64,000 nt of DNA, from contig CM075943.1 of assembly GCA_038030265.1 (NCBI GenBank), forward strand, positions 30,132,001 through 30,196,000. Direction: 5' to 3'. The translations under genes and the position numbers were made by a program. The number at the start of each line of letters is the position of its first letter. Within the stretch, counting starts at the first letter, position 1. The notes under the pieces were generated by a model. That model was not told the origin of the DNA, did no database searches, and saw only the letters and a program-made list of their open reading frames with translations. Source of the stretch: Corythucha ciliata (taxonomy: Eukaryota; Arthropoda; Insecta; Hemiptera; Tingidae). Below are positions 46,480 through 57,616 of the stretch, one piece after another.

Positions 46480-46725
46480 TGAACTTAGTGGGAATCAAAG
46501 GCTACTTCAAAATGAAATCATCGTACCGAATATAATTCTTCTGGAACCAACTGGTGATTTGTAGTGAATTTTTGACCATTTCAAGCCCTATTCCCCCCTC
46601 CACCTTGACCGATTTGGCCCAAATGCAATACCAACCGAGGTCGTATGACTACTGATTTCCGGGCCAAATCTCGTTCCGATAAATTAATTTCTTCGAGAGT
46701 TATCGTGCTAACAAGAAAACGGGCA
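46480..46725 (-). repeat. Inverted copy of the 297-bp repeat
   Basis: In reverse complement it matches the third unit of the 40911-41760 array from gccgggttt at its outer edge through caactggtgatttgtag and tgcaataccaaccgaggtc to agttatcgtgctaacaag. Together with 46375-46480 the inverted similarity covers about 350 bp. Confidence 0.8.
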
Positions 46726-46728
46726 ATA

Positions 46729-47250
46729 TACAGGGTGTTCCAGGAGGAAACGTCAATACTTCCACATGTTGTACTACTAAGTAGGGCGAACCAAAATGGC
46801 TATATGGACATAGGGTCAGAAACGCTTTGTTTCAGAGTTACAGGGAATTTAGAGTTTTTTAAGCCAAAGCACCTCTTTTCCACAAAAAGCGGTCTTAACG
46901 GACTAACCGTACAACATAGAACAAAATAAACTACATTTCTGAAAAGAGCACAAAATTTAACATTGGAAAAATCAGGAATAACGTATTAAAATCGTCTTTA
47001 TGTTCGTTTAGTTATTTTTGGAAAAATCGAAAAAGTGTTACGTTGAATTTTCGTGTTTCATTCAGAGGCGAATTTCGCTCAATCTTCAGTTGGTCGGGCA
47101 TTGACCAATTATTGTAAAAACATGCCCATTATTTGAGCTTTCGCTTGACGTAAGAAATTTAAAATCGGTTGAATTTTTACTGAGATATGACACGAAAGGT
47201 TCGGTAAAAAAGTGCAAAATCGTCAAAATAAGCCATATTGCAACTGTCAG
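46729..47250. repeat. tacagggtgttcc-type repeat start
   Basis: It begins tacagggtgttccaggagg directly beside the inverted 297-bp copy. Starts of the same kind, tacagggtg, occur at 11033 and 50114. The right boundary is not defined; 47250 is a guess from the style of the sequence. Confidence 0.4.
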
Positions 47251-47613
47251 GTAAAATCCCCAAAAATTGTTTTCGACGTCAAAATTACCTCATTGTCAAA
47301 GAAACAATTTATTTAAGAAAAATCAGTGCACCATGTCCATCATCATTATCATCTCCCCACCACTTTCACTAGCAAATAATCAATTATTAAACAAATTAAC
47401 TGGTCTGATTCCTTCTAGATTTCGTCTGGTGCTATTTTTCAGGCGTTTTTGTATGATAATTGTAGTGATTCACGCACATGATATGATTTGTACCGGAAAA
47501 ATAAATTTTGAACTAAAATAATTACGGAAGGATAACTGAAAAACTAATTAAACGAGTATTTATTTAGTATTATTTCTACACCACCTTGAGGTAGAGTAAA
47601 CGGCGCGTTTTTT
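47251..47613. other. No recognisable feature
   Basis: Nothing was recognised; this is the 3' flank of the CXC-type coding region on the - strand. Confidence 0.4.
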
Positions 47614-48420
47614 TTAACGTGGTATCCCAGTAGGCCTAATCCACAAATCCAAAATTCGGTGTACTCTCCTCCTCTTCGCAGTTCCTGAAGACCCGGGCGT
47701 TACAACTTCTCTATCTGCAGTTGTACAGATCGAAACGTCGCCGACCGAAACTTCGTCTGCTCCGTCCGCGATGGGATTAACATCTTCATCGCAGCTCTCT
47801 TCGTTATCCAATTCGTGATATGTTTGCTCGAATACCGTCTCCGTTTTTTGCTGATCATCGCTATCTTGTGATAAAGTTTGTGAATTGTCACAGGTACCTC
47901 TACAATTTCTACATATAACAGAGCAATTCAAACCAGCCTTTTTGCATCCACAGGCTTTGTGACACCCTTTTTTGCATTTGCAAGAAATAAGCCTTAACAA
48001 TCTTTCCGGAGCAGGGGGCTCGAGAGTTGTGACAGGAATTAGCCAACGATATATAAACGTGGATTGCTCACAGAGGACTGGAGGGGCGTGGAGGGGGCAG
48101 GTCGTCCCCTGGTAAACAATCACCCTGTCCCTCTCCTTGTGTAGTTATGGCAATATGGCACTTATTTTGAAACTCCACCCCTCTCATCCACTATGGGAGC
48201 TTATTTTATGGCTATTATCAGCTGGTCTTTATCTGCGGTGATGAGCAATCCAGTTCTTTTATATATCGTTAGAATTAGCCCGTTCTTATTCCGTTTCCAT
48301 GACGCCCAAACTATTGGTTTTGAAGAAAAACCGTTGAAAGATGAATTGAAGGAAATCTTGTCTAGTTTAATTTTGTATATGAGTGTTTCCGTCGAGAAAT
48401 GAATAGGAAAACCATATTAT
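47614..48420 (-). pseudogene. CXC (Tesmin/TSO1-type) cysteine-rich protein fragment, split by a MITE
   Basis: On the - strand the upstream piece (48281-48420) reads FSSKPIVWASWKRNKNG and the downstream piece continues LIPVTTLEPPAPERLLRLIS followed by CKCKKGCHKACGCKKAGLNC and RNCRGTC. The cysteine spacing fits a CXC domain, a zinc-binding, DNA-contacting fold. An acidic tail and a basic KRRRVHR motif follow, ending at 47614. Removing the MITE (48045-48271) and one copy of its 9-bp duplication rejoins the two pieces in frame. The present open frame starts inside the MITE (48123). Similar short CXC-ended proteins are multi-copy in insects and may be transposon-derived (recollection, not checked). 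The N-terminal part of the original protein is not recognised. Confidence 0.65.
48045..48271. mobile_element. MULE-like MITE, copy B, inserted in the CXC coding sequence
   Basis: The ends aacgatatataaac and ttttatatatcgtta are inverted, with inner ggattgctcac / gtgatgagcaatcc as in the 15580-16068 element. The 9-mer gaattagcc is perfectly duplicated at 48036-48044 and 48272-48280. The two copies share most of their inner 190 bp (for example gtcgtcccctgg and gtgtagttatggca), in opposite orientation. Confidence 0.85.
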
Positions 48421-48561
48421 CAAAAAACTGTTCATAGGCACCATTTTGCGAATGTGGCGTCACGAGCCCCGACTTTGCCCCGACTCAGCTGATGCTCACG
48501 CGGGATTCATTTCTAGACGCAAAGAATCGAACTCAAGGAGTCCCTAGTGTATATTAACTAA

Positions 48562-48708
48562 AGCTCGGTGCACACGATGCATTTTTTGAAGCATGCTGGC
48601 CTGCCTGTTGCAAAAAAACATCCGGTCACTGCCGGGGATCATTATGTTTTTGTTTTTTTCACCATGCAAGTAAACATGCTTCGAAAAATGCATGGTGTGC
48701 ACCGAGCT
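48562..48708. mobile_element. MITE with agctcggtgcacac ends and TAA duplication
   Basis: agctcggtgcacacgatgcat at the left is mirrored at the right (atgcatggtgtgcaccgagct), and TAA lies outside both ends (48559-48561, 48709-48711). It is 147 bp and fits a Harbinger-type MITE by target size. Confidence 0.8.
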
Positions 48709-48711
48709 TAA

Positions 48712-49677
48712 AATGCGGCTAAAGCCTCATGTGTGTATAAGATGACAAATATTACATTTCGTTCTTTCTGAGGGCACTTCAATGCTTCAACCCTTGGAAT
48801 CGGAGGAACCGAATGCGAATGAAATTTACTCACATTTAAAAAAGTTGGGAAAGCTCCTTGCAAGTGTATAAAAATCTACGCGTATTTTTTTTTTTTAGGA
48901 TAGCTTGACCTTTTTTTCGTACATATTTTAAAAGCGGCGCTGACGAATTGACGCTGGTTTTCAAGCTCCCAGGTGGTAATAAAATGGGACAATGTTGCCC
49001 TCGGGATCCGTTGTTCCTCTCAAAAGTAATTTAACTCCAGTTATAAACAAAGAGGGTGAAAAGTCTTTTCAGCTCCCTCGAGGTGGCTCCGGGCAGACCA
49101 ATCTGAGCGCTATGATTTCCCCTTCCCTTCCATTCATCCCGCCACTCGCACCCAAAACCCATTCGTTGTTAGAGGAAACGCAGGGGGAGGGGGTAGTTGT
49201 TCATATTCTCATCTCATTTCGTGTTTTGTGATCTCTTTCCTACAAACAATAGTTTGCCGCGTTCATTTCGCCCTCTTTCCATCTTTTTCTATATATCACT
49301 CTCCAACTTCTAGTCGTTTCAGGCATGAGATAATAAAATGCAACTTTAATCATCTTTATTTTCGTACCAGTTCGAATCTCTCCAACGACAGCTTTGATGA
49401 AATTTGTGAATTCTTGGATCAATTAATAACACTGGGTATAAATGATGAGTTGATCTCACTTTTCAAGGTCGGCAGCCGTCTGTCAGGGGCAGTTGCCCTC
49501 AGCTGCAAATCAAATTCCACAAATTTGGGGCTGATCATAGCCCTGCGAAACTGTTCTTATTCGATAGGTATTTAGAGCTGAGTGCTAATATGAGCGTCTG
49601 CCTGGGGCATATGCCACCGGCGGTAGTACCCAGTCAATAAGAGAATATAGACGACATTGTCAGTTTAGTGAATTTTT
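48712..49677. other. No recognisable feature
   Basis: The frames at 48992-49231 and 49228-49575 have no recognisable domain. Confidence 0.4.
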
Positions 49678-49800
49678 ATTAGTGCATTTCGTTCTGAAAA
49701 TGCACTACTGGTCTCGTCGTGATGGTGGCAAACATGGGTCATGTCATGTTTCAGAACCTCTAGAACACGAATTCAGTGGTCTCCGGAATTCTTATATATT
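49678..49800 (+). repeat. 120-bp repeat with a terminal hairpin word, copy B
   Basis: This is the second copy of 40757-40895, in the same orientation, directly followed by the pogo/Tigger-like MITE. Confidence 0.8.
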
Positions 49801-49808
49801 TCTTTATA

Positions 49809-50103
49809 CAGTAGAGTCCCGATTATCCGAGCCCCGGTTATCCGAGCTTCCGTATTATCCGAGCCTCCTCAGGCTTCCCCCCCCCCCTTGAATTACTCTG
49901 GGGGAATTACTCTCTTTCTCTATGAGTATCTCTTTTTTTCTTCTTTTTTTTATTTTAATGTCAATAGTAATGTCCTGGTTTATGCATAGTACGCGCCACA
50001 GAACGCCCACGGTCAATTATTAAACAACTTCCGTATTATCCGAGTAATCGGTTATCCGAGGTAGCCTCGGTCCCGATCAGCTCGGATAATCGGGACTCTA
50101 CTT
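49809..50103. mobile_element. pogo/Tigger-like MITE
   Basis: The ends cagtagagtcccgattatcc and ggataatcgggactctactt are inverted, flanked by TA on both sides (49807-49808, 50104-50105). The repeated subterminal words ttatccgagc and ggttatccgag are characteristic of the pogo/Tigger branch of Tc1/mariner. It is 295 bp without a transposase. Confidence 0.85.
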
Positions 50104-50113
50104 TATATACATA

Positions 50114-50430
50114 TACAGGGTGGAAGGGGATAAGTGTGACACAAATTTTTGGGTGATAGTAGGCCTCATTTGCGACCGAAATTACCATATACACCATGGT
50201 TCGAAAATCAAAACCCTTCGAGATATGATTTTTCTAACGATTTTTAAGGCTTACATAATTTTTTTAAACTAACGGCGAGAAACTCGCATTTAATTTGAAT
50301 TTTTGCAACTTTTGGTCATGGATTCGGAAAGAGCACACTATGTTCTGTCAGAATTAGCCATTTTCGATAGACGTTAACCATTTTATGTGCCCTTAAATGT
50401 GGCTCAAAGTCGTGCTAATCGGGGAATTAA
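50114..50430. repeat. tacagggtgg-type repeat start
   Basis: It begins tacagggtggaaggggataa just right of the pogo-like MITE and runs up to the large palindrome. It may form one element with the palindrome, but no matching start was found at the right side. Confidence 0.4.
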
Positions 50431-51031
50431 TTTTTTTCAAAAAAAGTCAGTCTCCATTTGTCCACACTAAATCTGAGTGTACGGACAACCCGTGATTCAG
50501 AAAAACATCTTCAAAGTGTCCTTTACAAAAATAGTCAAAAGCGTTTTCTTAGTTGTTTGGAGATTTTTGGTCAGAAATGACGATTTCTTAGACAAAATAA
50601 TGATTTTTCTCTTCAAAATCCCTTGTTTTGACCTGAAAAATTTGAACAAGTTTTGTGATTTTAACGTGATAAAAAGCACTAAAACCTAATCCAAAGCTAT
50701 ACGCTGAATTGACATTTTTTGTTACTTCGGTAGACGGGCATAATCCGTTTGATTCAACGTATAGCTTTGGATTAGGTTTTAGTGCTTTTTATCACGTTAA
50801 AATCACAAAACTTGTTCAAATTTTTCAGGTCAAAACAAGCGAGTTTGAAGAGAAAAATCATTATTTTTTCTAAGAAATCGTCATTTCTGACGAAAAATCT
50901 CCAAACAACTAAGAAAACGCTTATGACTATTTTTGTAAAGGACACTTTGAAGATGTTTTTCTGAATCACGGGTTGTCCGTTCACTCAGATTTAGTGTGGA
51001 CAAACGGGGACTGACTTTTTTTGAAAAAAAA
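50431..51031. repeat. Large near-perfect palindrome, arms of about 279 bp
   Basis: The left arm 50431-50709 and right arm 50753-51031 are reverse complements with few differences (for example cctaatccaaagctatacg / cgtatagctttggattagg at the inner edge, and aaaaaaagtcag / ctgacttttttt at the outer edge). The spacer is about 43 nt. Mirror-image reading frames on opposite strands give nearly the same peptide (start M-GQPVIQKNIFKVSF), a consequence of the palindrome and not evidence of a gene. Confidence 0.9.
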
Positions 51032-51457
51032 TAATTCAGATAATGAAAACATAATAAGGCCATTCTACTTACCTCATTTACTAGAAAATCGAGGGGAGAC
51101 GGTGAATGTCACAAGGGCTCTACTCACTTATATGTATAAAAGAGACGAGATTACTAATCTGAACTGCTAAACTTACAAACAATATCTTAAAATTAAAATA
51201 AATACTCCAAATCTCTACCAAAATCAAATTAAAAATAAATACATTTAAAAAATGAATAAATAAATAATAAATTCGATGAGAGTAAATGGCTAATGCGCTT
51301 GTTCGCAAAGCATAAAAAAAAAAAATTTTAGTGCCTAGGCGAATTGTTTCACGTGATTTCTAGCAAAGCGCTTGAAATTCTACCATTAGGCTCACTTATG
51401 GAGTTATGTTAAGATCAGTGTTTTATTACCTGCAGAAAATGCTTGAAAAGTGGAAAA

Positions 51458-51593
51458 TAGTAGGTATATTGTACAACGAGTGGATAAAGTGTGATTTTAC
51501 CGCGAGTTTTTTGAGTGGAGAATGCGTACGTTGTTCACTAAAAAAAACACGAGCAGGTAAAATCCACTTTTCCACGAGTTGTATACGCTATTA
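51458..51593. repeat. Inverted-repeat element (tattgtacaacgagtgga ends)
   Basis: gtacaacgagtggataaagtg and gattttaccgcg at the left pair with taaaatccacttttccacgagttg at the right. It is about 136 bp. Confidence 0.7.
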
Positions 51594-53311
51594 TTCACGC
51601 TACGCCAGACGACTTTAGCAGAAAGTTACGAACTAGTCCGTTGGGACAGTGAGAAAAAAGTGAAGGACGAGTTCCTCAATCATCGCGAACACCTTTCATG
51701 ACGTCGAAAACTCACATCTCACTCACTGAGAATTAGAAAAGCCGGGGACCCCGCTGTGAAACAGTCTAATAACCTCAGTTTCACTTACTTTCAAAACAGT
51801 GGCTAAAATAACATTTTAGCCACAGTAGCGCGAAATTGGAGTTACATACTCAAGCTGCTACTTCAAGGTGATCTTAATCCCGCACCTTTCAGCTTTCATC
51901 CAATATTTCATCTCAGAAACATATAAAAGAGCGGGGAGTTTGGGTCATCAACAATACGAATCGAAAAAAAATCCCTCCGTTAAGAATGTTATTTTTGGTC
52001 CCAAATGAGTAGTACTTGCTACTGAACAAAAAAAAAATCACAGTTAGTGGACGTTTGACCATCCTTGGAATGGGCTAGCTGTCGGGCTATTTCAGCACGA
52101 TAGCAATGGCTCCCTTTGTTAAAAGTCTTGATAGTAAAACTGAATCTATTTGTTTATGTATATTGAGACTAAAGAGACTAAATACTTGACAAGACAGGAC
52201 TGACTTCCTAGCTCACGACTTACGAGCACATAGCACACAAAACCAAGACAAGATAAAATGTGATTCATAGACTTACAAAACAATCAAGACTGCCATCCGA
52301 GACTGTGACATAACGAGTTCAGAACATAACACTATTGAGTTTTCCTACTTCAATCACTAACATAAGAGTTGTTGCCCTAACTCATAAATCAATGTAAAGC
52401 GTATCTAATGGGAATAGGTGTTCCAAAAAAGAGCGATCTTTCCATTAATCCGGAATAATTATAAATCAAATCTTTACGAAAATTTTGAAGCTGGAGGGAA
52501 AAAGAAAGCAGGGGAAACAAACAAGAGTATGAAATTATAGGGAGGGCGAAGGTGGAAAGTCGTATATCGTACAAGCATTTGACGCTTAGGTTTATTATTA
52601 TTTTTTCTCCACAGCAGTAAGTTTTCGCCGTACGCATGAGTGTGTGTTAAAGGCGGCGAATACGTCGGAAAAGAATGATTTAGGCAGATGAATCCCTCCT
52701 CGAAGCACACAATATGGTTTCACCTTATAAATCAAAGGGGAGTGTGGCGGCTATATGAGGAGGCAATCAGATCTCTGTTTACTATAAACGGAGCTTGAAT
52801 TGAAAAGGGAAGAAGTGAAAATTCAATTATCAAGAAATCATGTTTCTATACTGTGCAAATATATTTTTAAACGCGCAATAAGGCAACGTCTGCGCCAACC
52901 GACCTCGCAAGACCTTCCGATTTCTGAGCTGATAAAAATAATTTTCTTATAAGCAATGTATTTTTTTTAAACGATAAGAATGAAACTTGAAAATACAGAA
53001 ACGCAAAAAAGCGCAGAAAAAAAGTTTGGAACGTTTAGGATATTGTCGGTCATGCATATTCATGAGGAGAAGCGTGAAAGAAAAAAGTTGGGGGAGTGTT
53101 AAAGAGGCTGCGGATGGGCGTCTTCATTACGAAAGAAGCTGAGGGTAATTAAGATTGTCTATCTCTGGGGACTCCCTCTATAAGACATGGCAAGTCTCTA
53201 TCCCTTGTTGCTCCCCCTCTTCGCCTTATTTATTTTAATCAGCCCACGAGGCGTCTTTAAAAAAATTGCAGTAATAAAGTTAAATAATATACAAACTAAT
53301 AATAATCCTGC
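51594..53311. other. No recognisable feature
   Basis: Nothing was recognised. Confidence 0.4.
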
Positions 53312-53336
53312 AATAATAATAATAATAATAATAATA
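53312..53336. repeat. (AAT)n microsatellite
   Basis: About eight uninterrupted AAT triplets. Confidence 0.9.
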
Positions 53337-56039
53337 GGTATTGGTATGGTTGGAATTGGTTTTCTATGTGAAATTAGAATGCCATTTTTGTATGATTTGA
53401 AATCTGGCCTACAAGAAAGCCCCTTCATTCTTGAAACGCCGGGAAAATAAGTTTTCATGTGTGGCAAGTGAAGATGGGTGAAAAAGAGGGAGGCATATGG
53501 GGAAACCATTGTAGCATATCATAGCGAGGGACCATCAATAATTCAAAAGATGCTGGAGCACTGGCTATTCTTTGAATAGCCAAGTACTAACACCCATTTT
53601 TACTCAAAGCTCACCGAGCCCCCTTTCAAACTGACTCTTTTTCTTTAACATTTCGTTTCCCTTTTTCTGAATTTAAAAGTAAGAATGTTGAATACGAGAA
53701 ACTCTCAAAACCGTGGAGATGCCCCTCTGAAGTGCTGCCACTGAATCATATTCGTTCGCTGTAAAGAAACACAACTTAATACTTGATCAATTTTTGAGTT
53801 CAGCCGAGTTTTTAAGAATAACTCGTATTCATTTTTTTATAAACGGCAATCACCATGAATAGGGAAAACATTCAATAACGGAGGGGTCCTTTGGGGGAAC
53901 TGACGAGAACGAGAAGGGGGAAAAAAATAAAACAGCGGGAAAGCTTTGGTCAGTCAGTTTATTTGCTAGCCAGCGACCTTTGATTGACTCCCACGAGGCT
54001 ACTGATTAAAAGGGTTTGTATAGAGGACCTAGTTTGAAGAGGGAATAGGATGAGGAGAGTGGAAGGGGGTGAACGGGTTTGGCAATGGCATGTTTTGAAG
54101 CAGAAGTGGCAAAGAGGGGAAAGGGGAGTATATACGCTCATGGAGCGTGTGAGTTTGTTCGTAGCTGAGGGAAACCAACAGATAACCCCAATTACTTGCC
54201 ACTGATTGCCTCTATACGTTGCTCTTCGCTTTTATTGAACGTTCTCAATGGCACGGGGATGGAAAGGGTGAACTAGATTTGCAAAGCAAAATCACTTTGG
54301 CCTAGGACGAGGGGAAAGTGGGCGATTCTTGTTCGAGAGAATGAAAATGACCACTCTCATTATGTGCTCGTGGTTATCGAGTAAACACAGAAACCTCACG
54401 CTACTAACAATATTCTTTGAAGCGGCACGTTTTGATGTGTAAAATGAACGAAAGACTCACAGGAAATAGGAAATGTACAGCATGGTTCAGTAGAGTAGAG
54501 ACCATAACTAAAAGCATCGAAGTCTAGAAATATAAAACTTTTTTGACGTCACACACCTTGGCTCACTCTAACATGCAAGGTAGGAAGCTCCAGTTCTGAA
54601 AGCATTCAGAACTACAGAAGAAATCGGAGAGGCTAGAAGCGCTTGCTCGAAGTACGGTGGGTGCCGAGTGGCGCGTCTTTAATTTGAACCCCCACACACA
54701 CGAGTCCACTTAGGGGTAATTCCGATTTAGTGGCTCCACATAGAAGCGGAGTACGACCACCAGGGCCGTTTCTAGCCCTCGCGGGGCCCCTAGGCGAATA
54801 ATGCAATAATGCGGGCCCACTAACAGGGTATTAGGTTCACACACATACACAGAGCTATAGGAATGTTTTTCATTATCACGTTACTAACGGGTTTACAATT
54901 TTCGGCAAAGGACTAACGATATCGTTAATTCGATAAAAAATAAATGATGGAGTATCTTCCGTTACTTTTGGTCAATTACTTTATCCTGATTAGTCCACAT
55001 AACTCCAGCCCAGGGAGGTAGGAAATTGAGTGTGTCAAAAATCATAAATTCAGTCACGAATGCCTAAATCGACATATCGTCTTTGAATTGGCTATTGGCT
55101 ACATAAAGCGCACGTCCCAGCACTACTAAGTTAACGATTTGTCCAATAGTTGTGATTGATTTTTCTATTTGTATTTCAGCTCAAAATAGTCCAAAACATC
55201 TAGGGCTCTCAGAAGAAAAAAATGAGAAAGAAAATTTCTCGGCGGTTCTAAATTTTGGCTAAGGTGCTGAATCCGATTTTGAAGTTTGCTACAACTTTTG
55301 AGGGCGAGAACACGACGAAAATCCTGAAAAACCGCAAATTTCTGCAATGTTTTTCAGTTTTTCGCAGATAACTCGTAAACTAAGCACTTGTTGAAGGTGC
55401 CAGCTATCACACTGATTGTAGCCTACTAAAATTTCTACAAAATTATAAAGAAATTATTGAAATTGGGTCATTATTAGTGGAGTTATGGCATTTTATAAAT
55501 TAAGGTAATTACTAAAAAAAAGCGGAAAAAGCGCTCGGCACCTGCTGTAACCTATAATCGTTTGAATTCTCATTGAACCAATCTTGGCACGAATATATGG
55601 ACATTAGAGCGTGGAATTCCAGCCGATATTTAAAAAAATGAAGCCCGACGACGACATTTCGTATTGCTCGACATAAAATTAAATAGAGAAAACATCCAAC
55701 TCATTTCACCGAACATAAAAGTTTCGTATTCAGATTTTCACAGCATTATAGGTGGAGAGTAACATTTTCGACACTAACCAAACCTGGCTGGTTTCCTTTC
55801 GAAATTAAAGACGTTCGTCTCTTTCCAAATGGACGCTCATATTGCCATTTGGGCAGACAAGTACTTGTGCAAGAAATGTCCGACTTTTTCCCAGAAATGT
55901 TTCAAGACCTTTTTTTCAGGCAACATTCTACCTTCTAGGGAATTGGGGAACTGAACAGATGATACTTCGACCCCCGTCCTAACACAACCTCGTCTTCTTT
56001 TTCTCTTCTTAATTCTACATTTATTAAATTACCTGCTTA
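53337..56039. other. No gene recognised
   Basis: A word typical of repeat ends (cagggccgtttctagccctcgcgggg) occurs at about 54761, suggesting the edge of an unidentified element. The rest was not recognised. Confidence 0.4.
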
Positions 56040-56480
56040 ATTAGAATGTGGCCATTAATGGGCTGGGGGACAGGAGATGTTTTAAAAGAGTCAAACAGTA
56101 AAAAAGTGCGTCGTGTGCCTCCCGCACAGAACATTGGGCAAAGAATGGGGGCCCAGATTGGCAAGGACGACTCTTGAGTCTTGGCTACAGGGCATCTTGC
56201 CCTGGTACACCTTGCCTGCCCGGTTTCGGTCCATGGCGCACCGGACTGGCTGGCCAGCAGTCGCGGCCAACGGGTCGAGCTGAGTGATGGGAACGACTCT
56301 ACTGGGGAGTCCGGGCCAAAGATGGGGTACAGGCCAGGTAAGAGCCGGCAACGGCCTTGGTACTGGCCACATCTTAAGGAGATCCGCAGCGGGGTACAGG
56401 GCTGTTTGCTGTCATGATAGGCAAAGCCTGGGCCATCTGATGGCCACAAGGTTGAGGGTCTGAACTTCTGGACCCTCAAC
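56040..56480. other. GC-rich block of unknown nature
   Basis: This stretch is clearly richer in G and C than its surroundings (for example agccggcaacggccttgg, ggtcgagctgagtgatggg) and is open in more than one frame (151 codons on -, 78 on +). None of the translations resembles a known family. It could be the body or UTR of an unidentified retroelement or an exon of an unknown gene. AATAAA occurs downstream at about 56540 on the + strand. Confidence 0.4.
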
Positions 56481-57420
56481 TTGATCAGTCGTTGAAAGAG
56501 TCTTCATTGTTCAGTAATTAAGTATACTGAACTTGAGTCAATAAAGTCTACATGCAAAGAAGCTGATGTTCCACTTCCGTCAATTCTAATTTTATTGTGT
56601 TCTGCGGAATGAGCACAAGGAGCTCGAACTCGTGACTCGAGGACTCCTTTGATTCTCTTCCTTTGGGACTCGTGAAGGCTTTGGAATGTGCGCTCGTTGT
56701 TGCGCGTTATTGTAGCGCCACTCGAAAACGCTTCAAGTGAACGACCGGCCTAAGGGAAATGGCCACAAATAAAGAACGCTTGCTGCGACGATGACACTCT
56801 ATACTCCTCCATGATCAGGATTTGTGCTCGATATTATCCTAGTTCCGATATAAAAGTGCTTATGAATCCCTCCCCCCAGCAAAAAATCTCTAAATCCGTC
56901 CCTGTTGCCGAATGTACATCATTCCGACAGAAATTGTTTATTTTCAAGCCCCAAAAATTACTTCAATTTTGTATGTCCTGTCCTCCTTTGTTCACAGTTC
57001 ACAGGGCAAATGTAGTCGCTGATGGGTTTCCGTTGTAGGGAGAAAGGAGAGATTTTTCCAAAATTTCTCCGTTTTTTCTTGTTTTTTTCATAGAAACGTA
57101 ATGGTTTTTATACTTTTTGACATCACGACAAACGAACATTCCTAAAAAATCTTGAAAATTTCATGACAGGACAGAAAAGTCTCCGTGTTGATAGGATTTG
57201 AGACTTGTTAATAGGCTTTATTCAATTTGATTAAATGAATAAGGATATTGAAAAAACACATGTGTAGGGGAAGGAGGATATGGAGTGACAGTGAATCGTA
57301 TAAGTCACGTGGCGTGTGTACAGGGCTTAAGAGAAGGAGAAATGAGACATATTATCTTGCATCACATTTTCTACTAATACACTCCCTCTATTTCTTATCT
57401 GTGCTCGCTGGTCAAACCTT
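56481..57420. other. No recognisable feature
   Basis: Nothing was recognised. Confidence 0.4.
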
Positions 57421-57562
57421 AAGACGCCTTCACATGCGAGCTTTAAAAAGCTAAGGTGTGGGATTCAACTAATTGGAGCGCTCCGCGCTGTAAACTCGGA
57501 GTGCTCTGATTTGTTGAAGCCGACAGCTCTGCTTTTTAAAGCTTGCATGTAAGGCACCTTTA
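57421..57562. mobile_element. MITE with inverted ends near gcgagctttaaaaagc
   Basis: aagacgccttcacatgcgag..tttaaaaagc at the left pairs with gctttttaaagcttgcatgt..aaggcacctt at the right. TTAA or TAA lies beside both ends, but the exact boundary is ambiguous. It is about 142 bp and lies 54 nt beyond the stop of the 235-codon minus-strand frame. Confidence 0.7.
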
Positions 57563-57616
57563 AGCCGAGGTGGTGAAACGCACCATAAAAAAACAAGTTC
57601 GTTCGTTAGGGGTTGT

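Noticed and set aside
47614..48123. An intact CXC gene starting at 48123
   Set aside because: Its first codons come from an inserted MITE; the original coding sequence continues on the far side of the insertion, so it was scored as a broken gene.
50477..50984. Two near-identical 70-codon frames on opposite strands (50477-50689 + and 50772-50984 -)
   Set aside because: They are mirror images produced by the palindrome at 50431-51031; no motif supports a protein.
56024..56479. A 151-codon - strand frame in the GC-rich block
   Set aside because: GC-rich DNA has fewer stops, so long frames arise on both strands; no motif was found. The block itself is reported as a finding.
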